From positions 1,894,501 to 1,958,500 of the forward strand of contig QVRM01006416.1 of the NCBI GenBank assembly GCA_003439945.1: DNA of 64,000 nt. Direction: 5' to 3'. Positions 12,263-24,379 of this stretch are shown here, one piece after another. The stretch comes from Dermanyssus gallinae. Lineage: Eukaryota; Arthropoda; Arachnida; Mesostigmata; Dermanyssidae. Position 1 is the first letter of the stretch; the number at the start of each line of letters is the position of its first letter. The notes below the pieces were generated by a model. That model was not told the DNA's origin. It saw only the letters and a list, made by a program, of their open reading frames with translations, and made no database searches. The position numbers and the translations under genes are program-made.

Positions 12263-14026
12263 TTCACCTCATGTAGATCGGTACGGCACCACAAGAGCTG
12301 ATGGCACTAGCGGCCGGCAAGTCCACTCAATCAAAACCACTCGACCGCTCACCGGTGAAAGCCAGTCAACGCTGGTTGTATCAATACGCACGGCAAGTAA
12401 ATACCATCACAACAACGACGATAGCTATATAGTACTGTGATTACTGATACTAATTTTACTACTACTACTACTACCACCATTACTACTAACTAAACTACTG
12501 CAACAACAACAACAAAAGTAACAAAATAAATAACAACATCAAAAACAGCAGCAGCAGCAACAACAACGTCAAATACGGCAACAGCATTGATGCAACTCCG
12601 CCACCAATGACGCCACGTTCAGCACTGAAGCGCCCGCAACGTCCACCCGCTCCGGCTTCATTTAGATCGGCAACAAATCGGGTGACCCATGGTCTCAAAT
12701 CAACCCACCACCACCATCGTGCTTTCTCGCTGATAACAGACCGGCTAGAGTCGGTCCTAAACCTCATGCTTAAGCTGTGCAGAAGAGTGGCAAACGTCCT
12801 TATTTTTTCCCCGCTGTGCGCCATGGGTGTCATCTAAACCGCAGCAACAAAAGAACGACCTGCCTGCATACAGGGTACAGAACACCAAGATAGCATCACA
12901 CGTAGATACGCATTGAAATGCGAGTTTTTATTAAGATATTTTTACTCGTATATATTTACGCGTTTTGGCTCGAGCCCCTTGGCGACCGCAGTGTGACAGG
13001 TTGCTGAGCTGTAGCAAAGAATGCACATATCTAGAAAGAATCCCAAAAAGGTATTCTACTTAGAGCTTAGATTGTGATTTTAGAGTAGCACGGTGATGTG
13101 GCTTTTTCCTCCACTACAATACATTCACACTTTGTTGGTTGGGCAACAATATGCACAGAATATACATGTTGATTCTGATGCGTCTCTTGGTCCAGCCAAA
13201 CAGGTGCTTTCAATTATTATATGTATTACATAAATAGCAAAGAATAATTTTAGTCACTGATATGGCCACCATTCACAAATTCTAATACTAATACTAGTTG
13301 TGGTAGTAGTTATAGTGATAATAGTTGTAGTTGCACGTGGACGAGCAAGAAGCGTACCAGCCAACATATCAGCGCATAGTGGCTGACCAAAGCGGCAACA
13401 TTTCAGTCGCAACGACATAGCCCTGCAATGGCCTTTCTAGACGCTGTTTTGTGTGGTATACAGTGTGGTAACCCGGATTTTTTTTGTCAATTTATTAATA
13501 TGAATTTGATTGCGATCCTATCTAACCGTTCAAATATTATTGAAAATGTGTAGTATATCGTAGCAGAATATGAATGATAGTCTACGCTATAGCTGTACGC
13601 CACATGTGCTCGTCTCGTTAGCGAAGATCGCTTGTAATAGCGAATAATGCACGATAATCTACCTGACAGGTTTCGATTCGCTATTGTGAGTGGTCCTTGA
13701 ATGCTATTTGCTGAGTTATTCACCCCCAAGCAAATCTCTTTAGAATCCTGCCGCTCTTTTTGTCGAAGCCCCATTACCGCCAGATTAGCCTAGGTCACCC
13801 CTCCTAGGTCACGCTTTGTCTGCCTAACTAATACATCGTCACGTTTAGTCGTATACACAGGTATTCAGTCGACGGCTATTCTCGTTGAATTAATTTTAAT
13901 TAGTAGAAGAGGCAGAGCAATTGCCCATTGAGATTGGCGCTTCGCCAATTAGACCCAGTGACTAGATCAATCCGAATTCTGTGCTATTTGTCGTCGGTCC
14001 ACAATTGGGCGGAGGCGGACAAAATG

Positions 14027-14028
<2 letters not shown>

Positions 14029-14062
<34 letters not shown>

Positions 14063-14133
14063 GTAGGACCGACATAGCCCGCCGGCAAATTTATTTGTCC
14101 ATGTTGTCTGTTATCACAATGTATTAATAAACA

Positions 14134-14178
<45 letters not shown>

Positions 14179-14179
14179 T
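14029..14179. repeat. Two (ATT)n arrays flanking a short unique segment
   Basis: ATT runs at 14029-14062 and 14134-14179 are separated by about 70 bases ending in ATTAATAAACA directly before the second run. That arrangement, an AATAAA-like signal followed by a simple repeat tail, resembles the 3' end of a CR1/I-type LINE. The identity of the 70-base segment is inference. Confidence 0.85.
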
Positions 14180-14448
14180 ATGTATCACTCTTGTTTGGGC
14201 CATCTACATGGCTATCAATCTCGTGATCATGGTTGTTGTTGTCGTTATTGTTATTGCCATCATCGCCGTGAGTTACTTATATATCTGCCGTAGCATCTCT
14301 GATCTACCCGTTGTGGCGTTATTTTTTTCATTTTCTAGGCCACACAGATTGTTGTGCCGTCACGCCGTGAGACCAAATATCTGAGACGAGGCTATCCGTC
14401 ATTGCTAATCTATGCGTATAGTAGATATGTATATATATGTGGGTGTAT

Positions 14449-14481
<33 letters not shown>

Positions 14482-14829
14482 CAGCCGGCGTACAGCCCTG
14501 CTAACGCGGCCCATCGGACCAGCAGAAAAAGCCGGCAACTGTAACTGAAGAAGACAGCAGAATGAAGGCAAGCAAGCAGGCACAAGGTTTGCTTGGCCGC
14601 GCTGGGCCAGGGAAAGCAGCGACGGCCGGGTAACATGGGGGCCAAATTCTATCGAAAATACGGGTCGAACAGCTTCGCCGGCGGAGGCCGTCAACACATG
14701 TCCAACCAACCAGCCGACCGACCGATCAACCTATCGACTGAACCGAAATCGTGACATCGTGATTCATTCTGTAGTCTGTAATCGCGCATTATTTAATTAA
14801 TAATACGCCAGTCCGCTTGTGACTGCGAG

Positions 14830-15125
14830 TCAACGTTCTTGCCAGCCAGCATCTTTGCCACCATCACCATCGCCACCACCACCACCACACTATCATCGCT
14901 ACAACAAAAACCAGGGCTGCGGTACAATGCTAATACAATCGTAAGAACAGAAGCAGCTTCTTTTACTAGTTCTACTACTACTACTACAACTACACAAACT
15001 ACTATTAATCCTGCTGCTACAACAGGCAACAGTAGCAGCAACAACAACAACAACAACATTAACAGTAACAACCAAACAGCCGTAGCAGCAGCAACAACAA
15101 CAACAAGGACAACAAAAATAACAAT
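14830..15125. repeat. CAC/ACT/CAA trinucleotide-rich region
   Basis: Imperfect CAC, ACT and CAA repeats. They give Thr/Asn-rich frames on the plus strand and Val/Leu/Cys-rich frames on the minus strand, overlapping in several registers, which argues against a protein. Confidence 0.85.
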
Positions 15126-15936
15126 AACGAAGATCAACGATCATTCGTTGATTCATTGGCCGTCATCGAATTCACACAGTGCCTTCCGCGAATCGTCGTA
15201 TGTACGTATTATCCTGACTTGTTTTGCCATCGTCGCAAAGTCATCACTCAGTAGAGCTCTTAATCTCTTTGTCGATACGATGTCGATTTTTTTATGGGAC
15301 TGTCTTCGCTGGACGGCAAAGATATTTACATTTCGTAATTCTTTATTGAGCTCAATATTTTCATAATTACATAATTTTATAAGTACAACCTGGCGAGCAG
15401 CCGGATATAAGAATAAGCATATAACTACGGCATTTGCAGCCCACGGGTTCCATCACGTGTTATGCAGCACACAAGAATTTCACAACCCTCAGGAGTGTTT
15501 TAGGTGCGCGAGCTGCTTAGGCCATTGTGATAGATACCACGCCGCAGCATGTTCAGCAGTGCAGTCAATAGCTGAACTCGCAAGATGAGGGAAGATCCGG
15601 TGACGCAGGAAAAAACACTGATTGAGACTGATGTACTTAATTAAAATTTACCCAACCTGGGTGTTAATAAACCATAATATATAATTACATAATTTCTACA
15701 ATTGTAACGATTAAGGGCATTTTGCAGAAAAGGCTATATATATGCATATATATATATATATATATATATAGGTGCTCTTCAAGGATCATGAATATTGGAT
15801 TATCGTAAGAACGTTCGCAGAATCTGTCTCCAAGATGAAAACAACCGCAACACAAAGTCGAACAGACTAAATGGCAAGAAGAGTGGCCAGATGCGGTAAT
15901 CTCGAAACGACAGTACTGCGTCCTTTCCCCGGGTAG

Positions 15937-15938
<2 letters not shown>

Positions 15939-15978
<40 letters not shown>

Positions 15979-15984
15979 TATATA
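15939..15984. repeat. (TA)n microsatellite
   Basis: About 46 bases of TA with one AAA interruption. Confidence 0.95.
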
Positions 15985-18569
15985 GTACCGGTTTAGGACT
16001 TGCGTTACACACGAAATCGATTCTCAAAATGTATTTTCAAAACAGCTTTTTCGAATTAAGTGTTATTACATTCGTGCAACACACGTTTCCGCTGTGGAAA
16101 TGTATGTAAAACTCAATTTATTTTATACTCGACTGATCTCTCACATATGTCTTCTGTTAATTCTATTAAACCTTAAAAACAAAAACAAAACAGCGAGCCA
16201 GGTGGGATTAATAACGGGCGTGGGGCAAAACAGAAATCGAATTTTTCCACACATAACCCAACACAAGTGATGAGGAGCTGCTGAAGCTGTTTTTCCATGG
16301 TTCTAATAATTTCGCGTCAGTCCTCGTTATTGACCACCATAATGGCGTGTTGACCACAATGGCGTGAACTCCCAGTACCCGATCTGTTGCAGTCGGAAAA
16401 GTAACAGAAATGTCTTGATAGTGGGTCTGTTCTACTTAGTTCTTTCGGTCTCGCTCTACTGTTAAGCGGCTACCTTCGAAGTTGAGTCTACGAGGTGGTT
16501 TCTATGGTATCTCGCATCGAGTCTGCTTCCATCACACACAGGCGCTACATACTCAGAGCTCCAAATGAGCCAAATAGCCTGTTTGTAAAAAAATGGCTAC
16601 TGACTGAAGACTACATACGAGGTCGGGCGAACGCTTGAGGGTAACTACAGGCCTCCCAATTTTTACGCCAGAGTCTTTTCATTGACTTTCAGCCGGGCAA
16701 TGTAAGGATCGCTTACCGAATGGTGCAGACCAGGAATATTCTCGGCTGAATATAAACACGTTTACTTAGACCAAATTTACATTTGAATTGATGAATAAAT
16801 TATTATGATAATATGAAGAAAATGAAGCCACATACATATTTAACGGCTATTATGGACTGTTATTATGGTGGTAACAATATGTCTTGAAATACATGTATTT
16901 CTGTACCTAGGATTATACGCAGCAGTAGCAACAACACTAGTGACACCAGTGATGTCATCCTAATGTTCGTTGCATTACGAACGGCAAGCGATATGAAGCA
17001 AATTGTCGCTGACCTTCAAAATCTATACAAGAAACCATTCCCAGCCAACTTAGTCGAACTCTGCCCGATGTATGTATGTATGAGTGTGACCCACCGGAAC
17101 TGCATCTTAGGCAAGCATTTCAGACGGCCAAAGAAAATCTTTTTCAAGGTGCCGGACTAAATAGAACTTTTCAAACGAACATTTGGTCCACGCGCCACGT
17201 GCAGGTCCAAACACCCCCAGAATGAGTTGGTCTTGTTGTAGACGTCTGTACGGCTTTGTTCGGAAATTGCGACAGCCTGGCATAACCAGGCACAGACCCC
17301 ACGTGCACCACTGAGGTGTATAATTTTTTTTCTAATGCGGTACATATGCACTCCTAACCCGTCCGAACGCAAGAAAAAAATACCCAAACTCGAGAAGCGA
17401 ATCGACAATCCAGCACACTTCCAGAAGCCAGAAGAAAGTGTTGCGCTACTGAGCACAAGCTACCAGCCGAACCACGCCGTGACACTGAAAATCGACCCAA
17501 GGACAACATTGAACGCAAATACTAATCGCCAGGCCGCTGGCTGGCTACCCGCCCGTGCCTGCACGAAGAGCACGCGAATCCAGCAGCAGTCGTTTCTCTC
17601 GCTGTGTTTGCCTGCTATTTTTTTCGTCTCCGCTTTTTGGAGGTTTCTGCTGAAAATCGCGTATACACCACGGGTAATCAGTGTTCAGCGAGGCAATTAT
17701 CAGCTTCATTCGGCTGTGCTCGGAATGGAAACGGACCGGACGGGCCTCCTCGCTTGGAGGTGGCCGGAACCGCCCCTGGGCTGATCAGCTGCCTCGGGAG
17801 CAGCTGGCACCAGCATTGGCATAGGAACCGTCCAACGTCCTTCGCGCGCACAGAGCAAATACTCTCGTAAGTAAGTTGTCCGCATAAATCGTTTTTTTTT
17901 TCGCTTTTTGCACATGTGTTGCGCTGTGCCGTCGTCGAAAACTTTTTTCTTTCTGTTAAACTTCCGTTCTCGGCAAGCGATATAACGCGTGCTGCCACCC
18001 CCCAATAACCCGCTAAAATCGGCGACGAGCAGATAATTAGTCGGGCTATACATACATATATACTGGCGGACTGCAGACTCTCGTTAATTACGTTTGCATA
18101 TCTACATAGCTGGATACATCTGTCAATTTATCTATCTAATTACAGACCGTACATCAGCCGCTAATTAATTTGCCTTCAGCCTCGGTTTACATTGAACTCT
18201 ATGTGAAAGTGATGTCGGGGGCGGCTTACGAGTATCATATCGTATCGAAGAGAACCACCATCGATTTGGTACCAAAGTGATCTGCATTATCCTGAAGATG
18301 TTTGTTTTATGAGCATAGTAGAAAGGTATGACTGTATTGGAAGTACAGGGCATAAATGAGGCATATCGTTTTCTGCAAACTGTTCTCAAGACGACTACTT
18401 TCGTTGGGCTAGTCAATGACTTTCAGACAAAGTATTTTTTTTTAGAAACACGCCGCTATTTTCAGTTTCATCTTTGAATTGGCAACATTTTCATTGGATC
18501 CATTGGAAAAAAAGCTTTTTATAGTTTGACGACCCTCTTAAATTTTGCTCGTTCGTCCAATAACATCTT

Positions 18570-18575
18570 TATATA

Positions 18576-18654
<79 letters not shown>
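18570..18654. repeat. (TA)n microsatellite abutting a mariner end
   Basis: About 85 bases of TA with one ACA interruption. It ends four bases before the probable terminus of the dead mariner at 18658, consistent with insertion at a TA site inside or next to the tract. Confidence 0.95.
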
Positions 18655-18657
<3 letters not shown>

Positions 18658-19945
18658 CAGGTAGTTCAACAAGTTCTTAAAATGAAAACCAATAATTTTC
18701 CAAATCTTGTTTGTAATTTTTTTTATTCGATATTCTCCCCGAGAAGCTCAATTCACTTTTCCCACCGAGATTTCAGAGCATTTATACCTCTTGAGTAGAA
18801 TTCCGCGTCTTTAGACTGAAAATAGGCATTGACAGCAGGTGACAGCAGGGAGAGGTGGTTTTTAGTGGGTAGAACGAGCGGATTGGATCGAGTATTATAC
18901 TCTTCCCCGGCGTTTAGTCCCATACTACCCTTCATTAACATCGGAGGGTGTGCGTAAAGCATTTTCCACCTCTACACAAAAAAAAAAAATTGACAGCAGC
19001 CTTAACCTCTTCATTGCTGAAAAAACGCTTTCGACCGAGACTATTCTTCAAATGTCCGAAAAGGAAATAATCAGGGGGTGGGGCAGGTCTGGAGAATAGG
19101 AAAGTTGTTCAATAAGTTTTAACCTCAGTTGGGCCAGTTTTGCCGATGCTTGCCGCGACTTGTGTGCAGGAGCATTGTCCTGGTGAAACAGGACAACCTT
19201 CTTCTGCAAAGCGGACCGTTTCACGATGAGTTCTTGCTTGAGGCAGTCCAACAGCCTTGCATAATATTCTCCTGTGATTGTTTTACCGGTCTCAAGGTAG
19301 AATGATTATTCGACCAGAATGATTCCACGTTGGTCCCAAAAAACCGTAGCCATCATCTTTCCGGCCGATGCCGTTGTCCGCACCCTCTTCGGAGGTCCTT
19401 CACCAGGTGCACACCATTGGCGAGATGCTTCTTGGGTCTCGGGAGTGTAGTGATAGACCCAGCTTTCATCGACGGTCACGAATCTGCGCCAAAAATCCGA
19501 CGGATTTTTCGACATCTTGGCCAAATTTCGCTGTGAAGCGGAAGCACGCGCGTCTTTTTGGCATTGGTTGAGCAAATGCGGCACCCATTTTGCTCTGAGC
19601 TTTTTCATCTTCAAGTTCTCGTGCAGGATGAAATGCACACTACCCAAACTGCAAAAATCCCCAAGGCCTCCGCTATCTCCCTAATGTTCACTCGTTTATC
19701 TGCGGCAACGATTTTCCGCACTTTTTTCACGTTTTCCTCATCAGTTGCCGTTTTTGGGCGTCCTGAACGTGCGTCGGTGCTCCTGCGACCTCTTTCATTG
19801 CATTAATCCAGTTGGAAACAGTAGCCAAACATGGCGCAGAGTCACCGTACACCTCGTCTAACTCAGTTTTCACTTGGGTCGCATTCCAACCTTTGAAATA
19901 AAAATGCTTGATAACCACTCGGAACTATTTTTTCTCAATTTTTTA
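18658..19945 (-). mobile_element. Dead mariner (KGW-TELDE lineage), minus strand
   Basis: The minus-strand coding remains run from about 19940 to 18723. They give IKHFYFKGWNATQVKTELDE (N-terminal HTH), SGRPKTATDEENVKKV, LRAKWVPHLL, VDESWVYHY (first Asp), FHQDNAPAHKS (second Asp), PPPDYFLF (third Asp) and a C-terminus with FYSRGINALKSRWEK. All three metal ligands survive. The frame, however, is broken by frameshifts near 19790, 19670 and 19090, by stops (TAA near 19301, TGA near 18748 and one near the N-terminus), and by a 151-bp insertion. Without the insertion the length is about 350 codons, normal for mariner. The 3' terminal repeat probably begins at 18658 (CAGGTAGTTCAACAAGTTC). I could not find its partner at the other end. 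The lineage differs from the intact mariner at 32.5 kb. Confidence 0.92.
18838..18988 (+). mobile_element. 151-bp poly-A retroposon inserted in the dead mariner
   Basis: The word ATTGACAGCA occurs at 18828-18837 and again at 18989-18998, flanking this segment as a perfect direct repeat of 10-11 bases. The insert ends in a run of A, as expected for target-primed retroposition. Removing the insert and one copy of the duplication restores the mariner reading (KAAVN joined to AYFQSK), which confirms the boundaries. It could be a SINE or the 5'-truncated 3' tail of a LINE. I do not recognise the family, and no tRNA-type box B is evident. Confidence 0.88.
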
Positions 19946-19949
19946 AAAT

Positions 19950-21077
19950 CACGCCGATATGTTGCACGGGAAAAGCGATCAAACGAAATCGCAACGGCCA
20001 ATCACCATAATATTTTGACTGCTAGCAGTCGAAAAGTTGCCGTTTCCAATAGCGGTAAACGCGCTATATATATATAAACCTAGTTTGAGATGACTTGAGG
20101 AGGTTGTAAATTTTGATTAAATAAGCTTCTTCCCAATGGATTGAGGATCCGGAAATGTCTTGTTCAGCAGTACAGTGAAATGATTACTTTTTGTTATATT
20201 GATGTGGCTAGCCAGGCATCACTTCATAAAATGTGTGGTTCCGAGAGAGCGAGAGTTGCTAAATTTAAAAAAAATCTAATAGAGAAGCGGCTTTGTCTGA
20301 AAAATATGCAACGTCGGCCAGAGGAAGGCAAATATTTGTATTAAATAAGTTCGGAAAAACTATGCCATTACGCTTATACAACACACAGATTCAGGAAAAC
20401 GCGCATTTAGAGGAGATAATTTTGTTACCAAACCCATGGAAATTTGATGCGTGATATGATTACCGTAAGCTATTTCCCCCACAGACTGCAAATTGCGCCC
20501 CGTTTTTATAGCCACTACTAATCGAAGGGACTGGGTCAATAATTAATTTCAACCAATCGAAGCATGTTCGCCTAGGCTGTACAAGAATGCAACATTTCAA
20601 AAAGACCAATGCAGAGCATTCTCATAAAAAAAAACTCGTGTCTTAATGCCTAAAAAAGCTAGCTTACTCAACAGGCCGAACCTACAAATCACGCACAGCA
20701 AAGAAAATTGGTCAATTCGATAATTGAGCATCAATGAGTGAACGGTAACTTTTGCAACAAAATGATCAATTGTTGCGTTTGAAGTGACCAAAACCAACAA
20801 TGGTTTTATGAAAAGAAAACGCCGATACATGTCACCGTTTGATGCGTATGTTGGGCCATTTTCCTCAAAGACGCCAACCGGCCAGAATTGGTCGTATATA
20901 TTGTACCTTAGTTAAACGAAGGCAAACGTGAGAAGGCAAAGCAGATGGAAGCATTTTCTCAATGTGTAGTTCCATACACAATATCCGCATATCAATGTTC
21001 ATCAAATAAAAACATTGATATTATATCAAAGACTGTATTTTATTTGAAATTTAGATCATTTGCTCTTCATTCTCTCT

Positions 21078-21116
<39 letters not shown>

Positions 21117-21128
21117 AATCAATATAAA

Positions 21129-21175
<47 letters not shown>

Positions 21176-21990
21176 AATCAATATAAATATTTATATATAT
21201 TTTGGGAATCACACCATTTATTCAATGTAATTAACCAATAACGGTTGGAGGTAGTCGTAATACTTTCCTTTTGATGTTTCCTTACCTGGTCACTTTCACT
21301 CACACCACTAAAAATGTGGTTTTATGGGGCACTTGATTTTGTTTTTGAGATAAATTTGACAAGCTTCTCACTATAGGCCAGGATTTATGGTGCTCAAGAA
21401 GAAGCGCCTCTACGAGGGCTTGAGATATCAGGGGACTTCCAAGTTTCAGGTTCCGAGTGAGTGGGTCTCGTTCAGCGTCGAAAAAGCATCGTGTTCCTAA
21501 CAATGCCTTACGTCATCACCCTTTCTATAGTTACATTTGCCGCATAGGGGGGAGCCAGTTTTGCTAATGCGGTAAATGTATTACTAAACGAAACCACCCT
21601 GACCCGTTAGTAGTTACGCAAACGGACAGGTAAGCAGGTTTAATAAAAAAAAACAAATATATATATATATATATATACAAGATGGCGAACATCGACCCGG
21701 ATATATTTGACACGGGTGCCATGCGATACAGCACCTGGAAACCCTTGGCCGCACAAACCGCCACATAGTGACTAGTTTCGCGGTACACGGGTTTAACCAC
21801 GTCCTGTGCGGGACACACGGTTACCACGACCCTCATTTATCATGTATATGTACTCGATGCGGGGCCTACTGTACAAAGTACCAAGGGGCAATTTGCCCAT
21901 GTGTAGTCTCTTTAAGGAGCCTCTCGCAGTGATATTGTTTTTATTTTACCATTCGACCATTGACTAACAAAGGTGATTTTAATAAATAAT
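19950..21990. other. No recognisable gene
   Basis: No coding similarity was seen. It contains short TA tracts at 20068-20077 and 21658-21677 and a duplicated TA-rich segment at 21081-21205 listed separately. Confidence 0.5.
21081..21205. repeat. Tandem duplication of a TA tract with its flank
   Basis: The unit consists of a TA tract followed by AGAAAATCAATATAAATATT. It occurs twice in tandem, with the flank copies at about 21112-21131 and 21172-21191. This looks like one local duplication of roughly 60 bases. Confidence 0.9.
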
Positions 21991-22005
21991 ATATATATAT
22001 ATATA

Positions 22006-22069
22006 GAAAATATTGTGATGATTTATTAATCATTTACAATACGTTTGCACACTCGGCAGTGCTCGCCTT
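22006..22069 (-). repeat. 65-bp dispersed repeat, inverted copy 1
   Basis: In the minus direction this reads AAGGCGAGCACTGCCGAGT... and ends in ...AATATTTTC next to a TA tract. The same sequence in the opposite orientation lies at 23948-24012, and a shorter copy at 45619-45660. It may be an end of a larger element or a MITE-like unit inserted in TA-rich sites. Confidence 0.88.
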
Positions 22070-22079
22070 TATATATATA

Positions 22080-22653
22080 TATATATATATATACCTACTA
22101 AAGCTAAGGATCAACGCACTATTAACGCGTGCCAGATTGGGCAGGGGACGCCCGGGCTACAACAAACGTTGTAGGCACGGGTGTCATGCGCCTGAGACGT
22201 TGGCTCATGTCGCTCAGATGTGCGATACAACACACAAACAAACTATAAAGAGACATGACGACGTCTGTGATCGCGTGGCACGTCTTCTCCGCGAGAGGTG
22301 TCATAAGGTGGTTCGTGAGCGAGTATTCCGTCGACCGGGCGCACCGGGTCTAAAACCCGACATCGTAATAACAACACATACCGAGGTCTAGGTTTTAGAT
22401 GTCAAAGTTTGCGGCCCAAACAGGGATCTTGCAAAAGCGCAGCTGGACAAGATCACCAAATATGACGTCGAGTTTCTAAGAGCGGCGCTCCATGACCTGC
22501 AAAAACCTCGCAGATTCGGATGCATCACTATCTCTATGAGTGGTGTATGGGACTCCGAATCTGCGAGTACGCTCTTGGGGCTCGGCGTCTTATGAAAGAG
22601 ATATCTTATGGATCTTACCGTCTTAACGTTGCAAGGAACCTTAAGGATATACC
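22080..22653 (+). mobile_element. R2-like retrotransposon 3' fragment (zinc knuckle and RLE)
   Basis: The plus frame begins at a TA tract and reads LRINALLTRAR, then a cysteine-histidine knuckle (CRHGCHAPETLAHVAQMC), then LKPDIV and, past an in-frame TAG at 22389-22391, VLDVKVCGP. The KPD (22353-22361) and DVK residues match the PD-(D/E)XK pattern of the restriction-like endonuclease of R2-type LINEs, which nicks the target to prime reverse transcription. The same frame continues to a TGA at 22593-22595, close to where R2 proteins end. The reverse transcriptase itself is absent, so this is a 5'-truncated copy with one stop. No 28S rRNA sequence is visible at its edges, so it is not at the classical R2 site. 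Confidence 0.85.
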
Positions 22654-22656
22654 TGT

Positions 22657-23844
22657 GTGCTTGATACATGTGGAAAAGCAGCAAATGAACTAGATATGGT
22701 ATTTAACGAAAAAAAGAGCGCTATTTTAGTATTTTCGGGGGTTACATTGGAGCGGAAGCTAAGGTTGCAGAGAAAGGCGTTAGGGTATCGAGATCAATAT
22801 AAATATTTATGTGTAACTATAGTGTCATTGGAAGAATTGTTGAAAGTGGAAGAAACGTTAAGAATAAAGAAAGCAGACGGGGTAGGAATTCGGTAAGGTG
22901 CAAAAGCTTATGGGGATTCAATAGGTATGTGGTTACAAAGGACATTTGGAAGGCACTGTATGTGCCAGGGCTGACATTTGAAAACGCTGTTCTAGTGCAT
23001 AGCTCTGGTTTATGGAGGAAATTAGAAGGGATTCAGAGAGAAGTAATTAGATTTTCATTGGGTTGCCGTTTCAATTGTAGCAGAGAGTTTCTTGAAGGGG
23101 AGGGGGGTATGTCAAAGTTTATTGAAAGAGAAGTGCAAAGTAAGCTGAGGTATTGTAGTAGAATTAGGACATTAAGTAATGAACGATGGGTAAAAAAGAT
23201 ACAGTGGGTAAAAATGGCAATGTGAGAAAAAACAAAATGGGATAGGAGGGTAGAATTTGCGGCAAGACAGATAGGACTCACCAGCAAACAATGGACAGAC
23301 ACTACTATGTCCAGTGGGCAAATTAAAAGTAGTGTAAAGGCAGCATACACCCAGAAGTGGCGGACAGCACTTATGCAGAAAACTAGTTTAAAAGAAGTAT
23401 ACGGGAATATGAAATTGAAAAGGGGTGGAGTAGCATGGTTATATGATAACACAAGAGGCAGCGGGTTGTTAGCGGATGCAAGAGCCGGTATGTTAGACAC
23501 AAGAGTACAGCGAAACAGCTACGAGGAATTGGAAACAACGGTTTGTCGAATATGCAGTAAGAAAGAAGAAACTGTAGATCATCTGGTTAGGGAGTGTGAA
23601 CAACTGGGTGGAACTAGGGATTTAGAATTAGGGGAGGCGCTGGGATTAGGCAAGGATGCAGAAAAGGCACAAATAGAGATTACGAAACAGAGGCTATCCC
23701 GATGGAAGGTGTTCAACACATAAGGGCAAAGTAACTGGAGGCCACAATATAGGTAATTAATAGCTGCAGCGTTATGCGCCCCTGATATAAAAGGGTGATA
23801 TGTGTACACACACTTATCAAGCAAATAAACCAATCAATCAATCA
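22657..23844 (+). mobile_element. LINE 3' portion with CCHC knuckle and AATC tail
   Basis: The frame 22657-22896 (FNEKKSAILVFSG, then YKYLCVTI) covers the end of a reverse transcriptase domain. After a +/-1 shift the reading continues in 22809-23723, interrupted only by TGA at 23223-23225. It includes a thumb-like segment and a C-terminal CRICSKKEETVDHLVREC (CX2CX8HX4C, 23544-23597), a feature of I, R1, Jockey and related LINEs. An untranslated tail follows and ends in AATAAACC and a short AATC repeat at about 23829-23844. A second, inverted copy of that tail lies at 57311-57377. With only one shift and one stop, this copy is younger than most relics in the window. Confidence 0.85.
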
Positions 23845-23947
23845 TACCGCTCGCACCGGGTCCAAAAGAGCGGGAGCTACCATCAAGCAAGAACACGGAC
23901 AGCTGATTCTAAACCTTACGTGACACCTTTTTACCACCATTTGTATT

Positions 23948-24012
23948 AAGGCGAGCACTGCCGAGTCTGCAAACGTTCTGTAAATAATTATTAAATCATT
24001 ATAATATTTTCC
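23948..24012 (+). repeat. 65-bp dispersed repeat, copy 2 (inverted relative to copy 1)
   Basis: This starts AAGGCGAGCACTGCCGAGT and ends ...AATATTTTC before a TA tract. Together with copy 1 at 22006-22069 it encloses the R2-like and LINE fragments, forming arms of about 65 bases around 1.9 kb. Confidence 0.88.
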
Positions 24013-24379
24013 ATATATATATATAATCTCCAAGATGACGGCTCCCGTGATCACGCGCGCACTTTTCTGTGCGCGCTGCTAGTATGTTATAGTTTGACCC
24101 AAAACTAGGCCGTTAATAGATAGTACGAGTTAGTGCGTGACGGTGGCTCATCACTGCCACAGGATTCATTAGTGAACACTTACTACACAAAGTTACTGAG
24201 CCGGTCAATGCTGACCGGTGAAGTCTCGATTTCTAAGGACATCCGCCCAACAGCTGTTACTTTGCGGCGATATTGCGAAACAAGCTCCGGATCTCTTTGC
24301 ACTACCCGCGATGAACAAATTATGCAGCTTAAATAACTACAAATTCACACAGTAAAGACTAAATGCACTTTTTATTTAT

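Larger units (their letters stand above)
12570..18560. other. Gene-poor stretch with microsatellites
   Basis: No conserved coding sequence was recognised. It holds ATT arrays (14029-14179), a CAA/CAC/ACT-rich stretch (14830-15125) and TA tracts at about 14457-14481, 15746-15770 and 15939-15984. The longest non-repeat open frame is 17335-17784 on the plus strand (149 codons), with no identifiable domain and substantial overlapping minus frames. I regard it as unproven. Confidence 0.5.

Noticed and set aside
12033..12440. Poly-Val and Cys-rich proteins at 12 kb, and poly-Gln/Asn/Thr/Leu frames at other TTG/CAA arrays
   Set aside because: All registers of a trinucleotide repeat are open. No conserved non-repeat sequence continues the frame.
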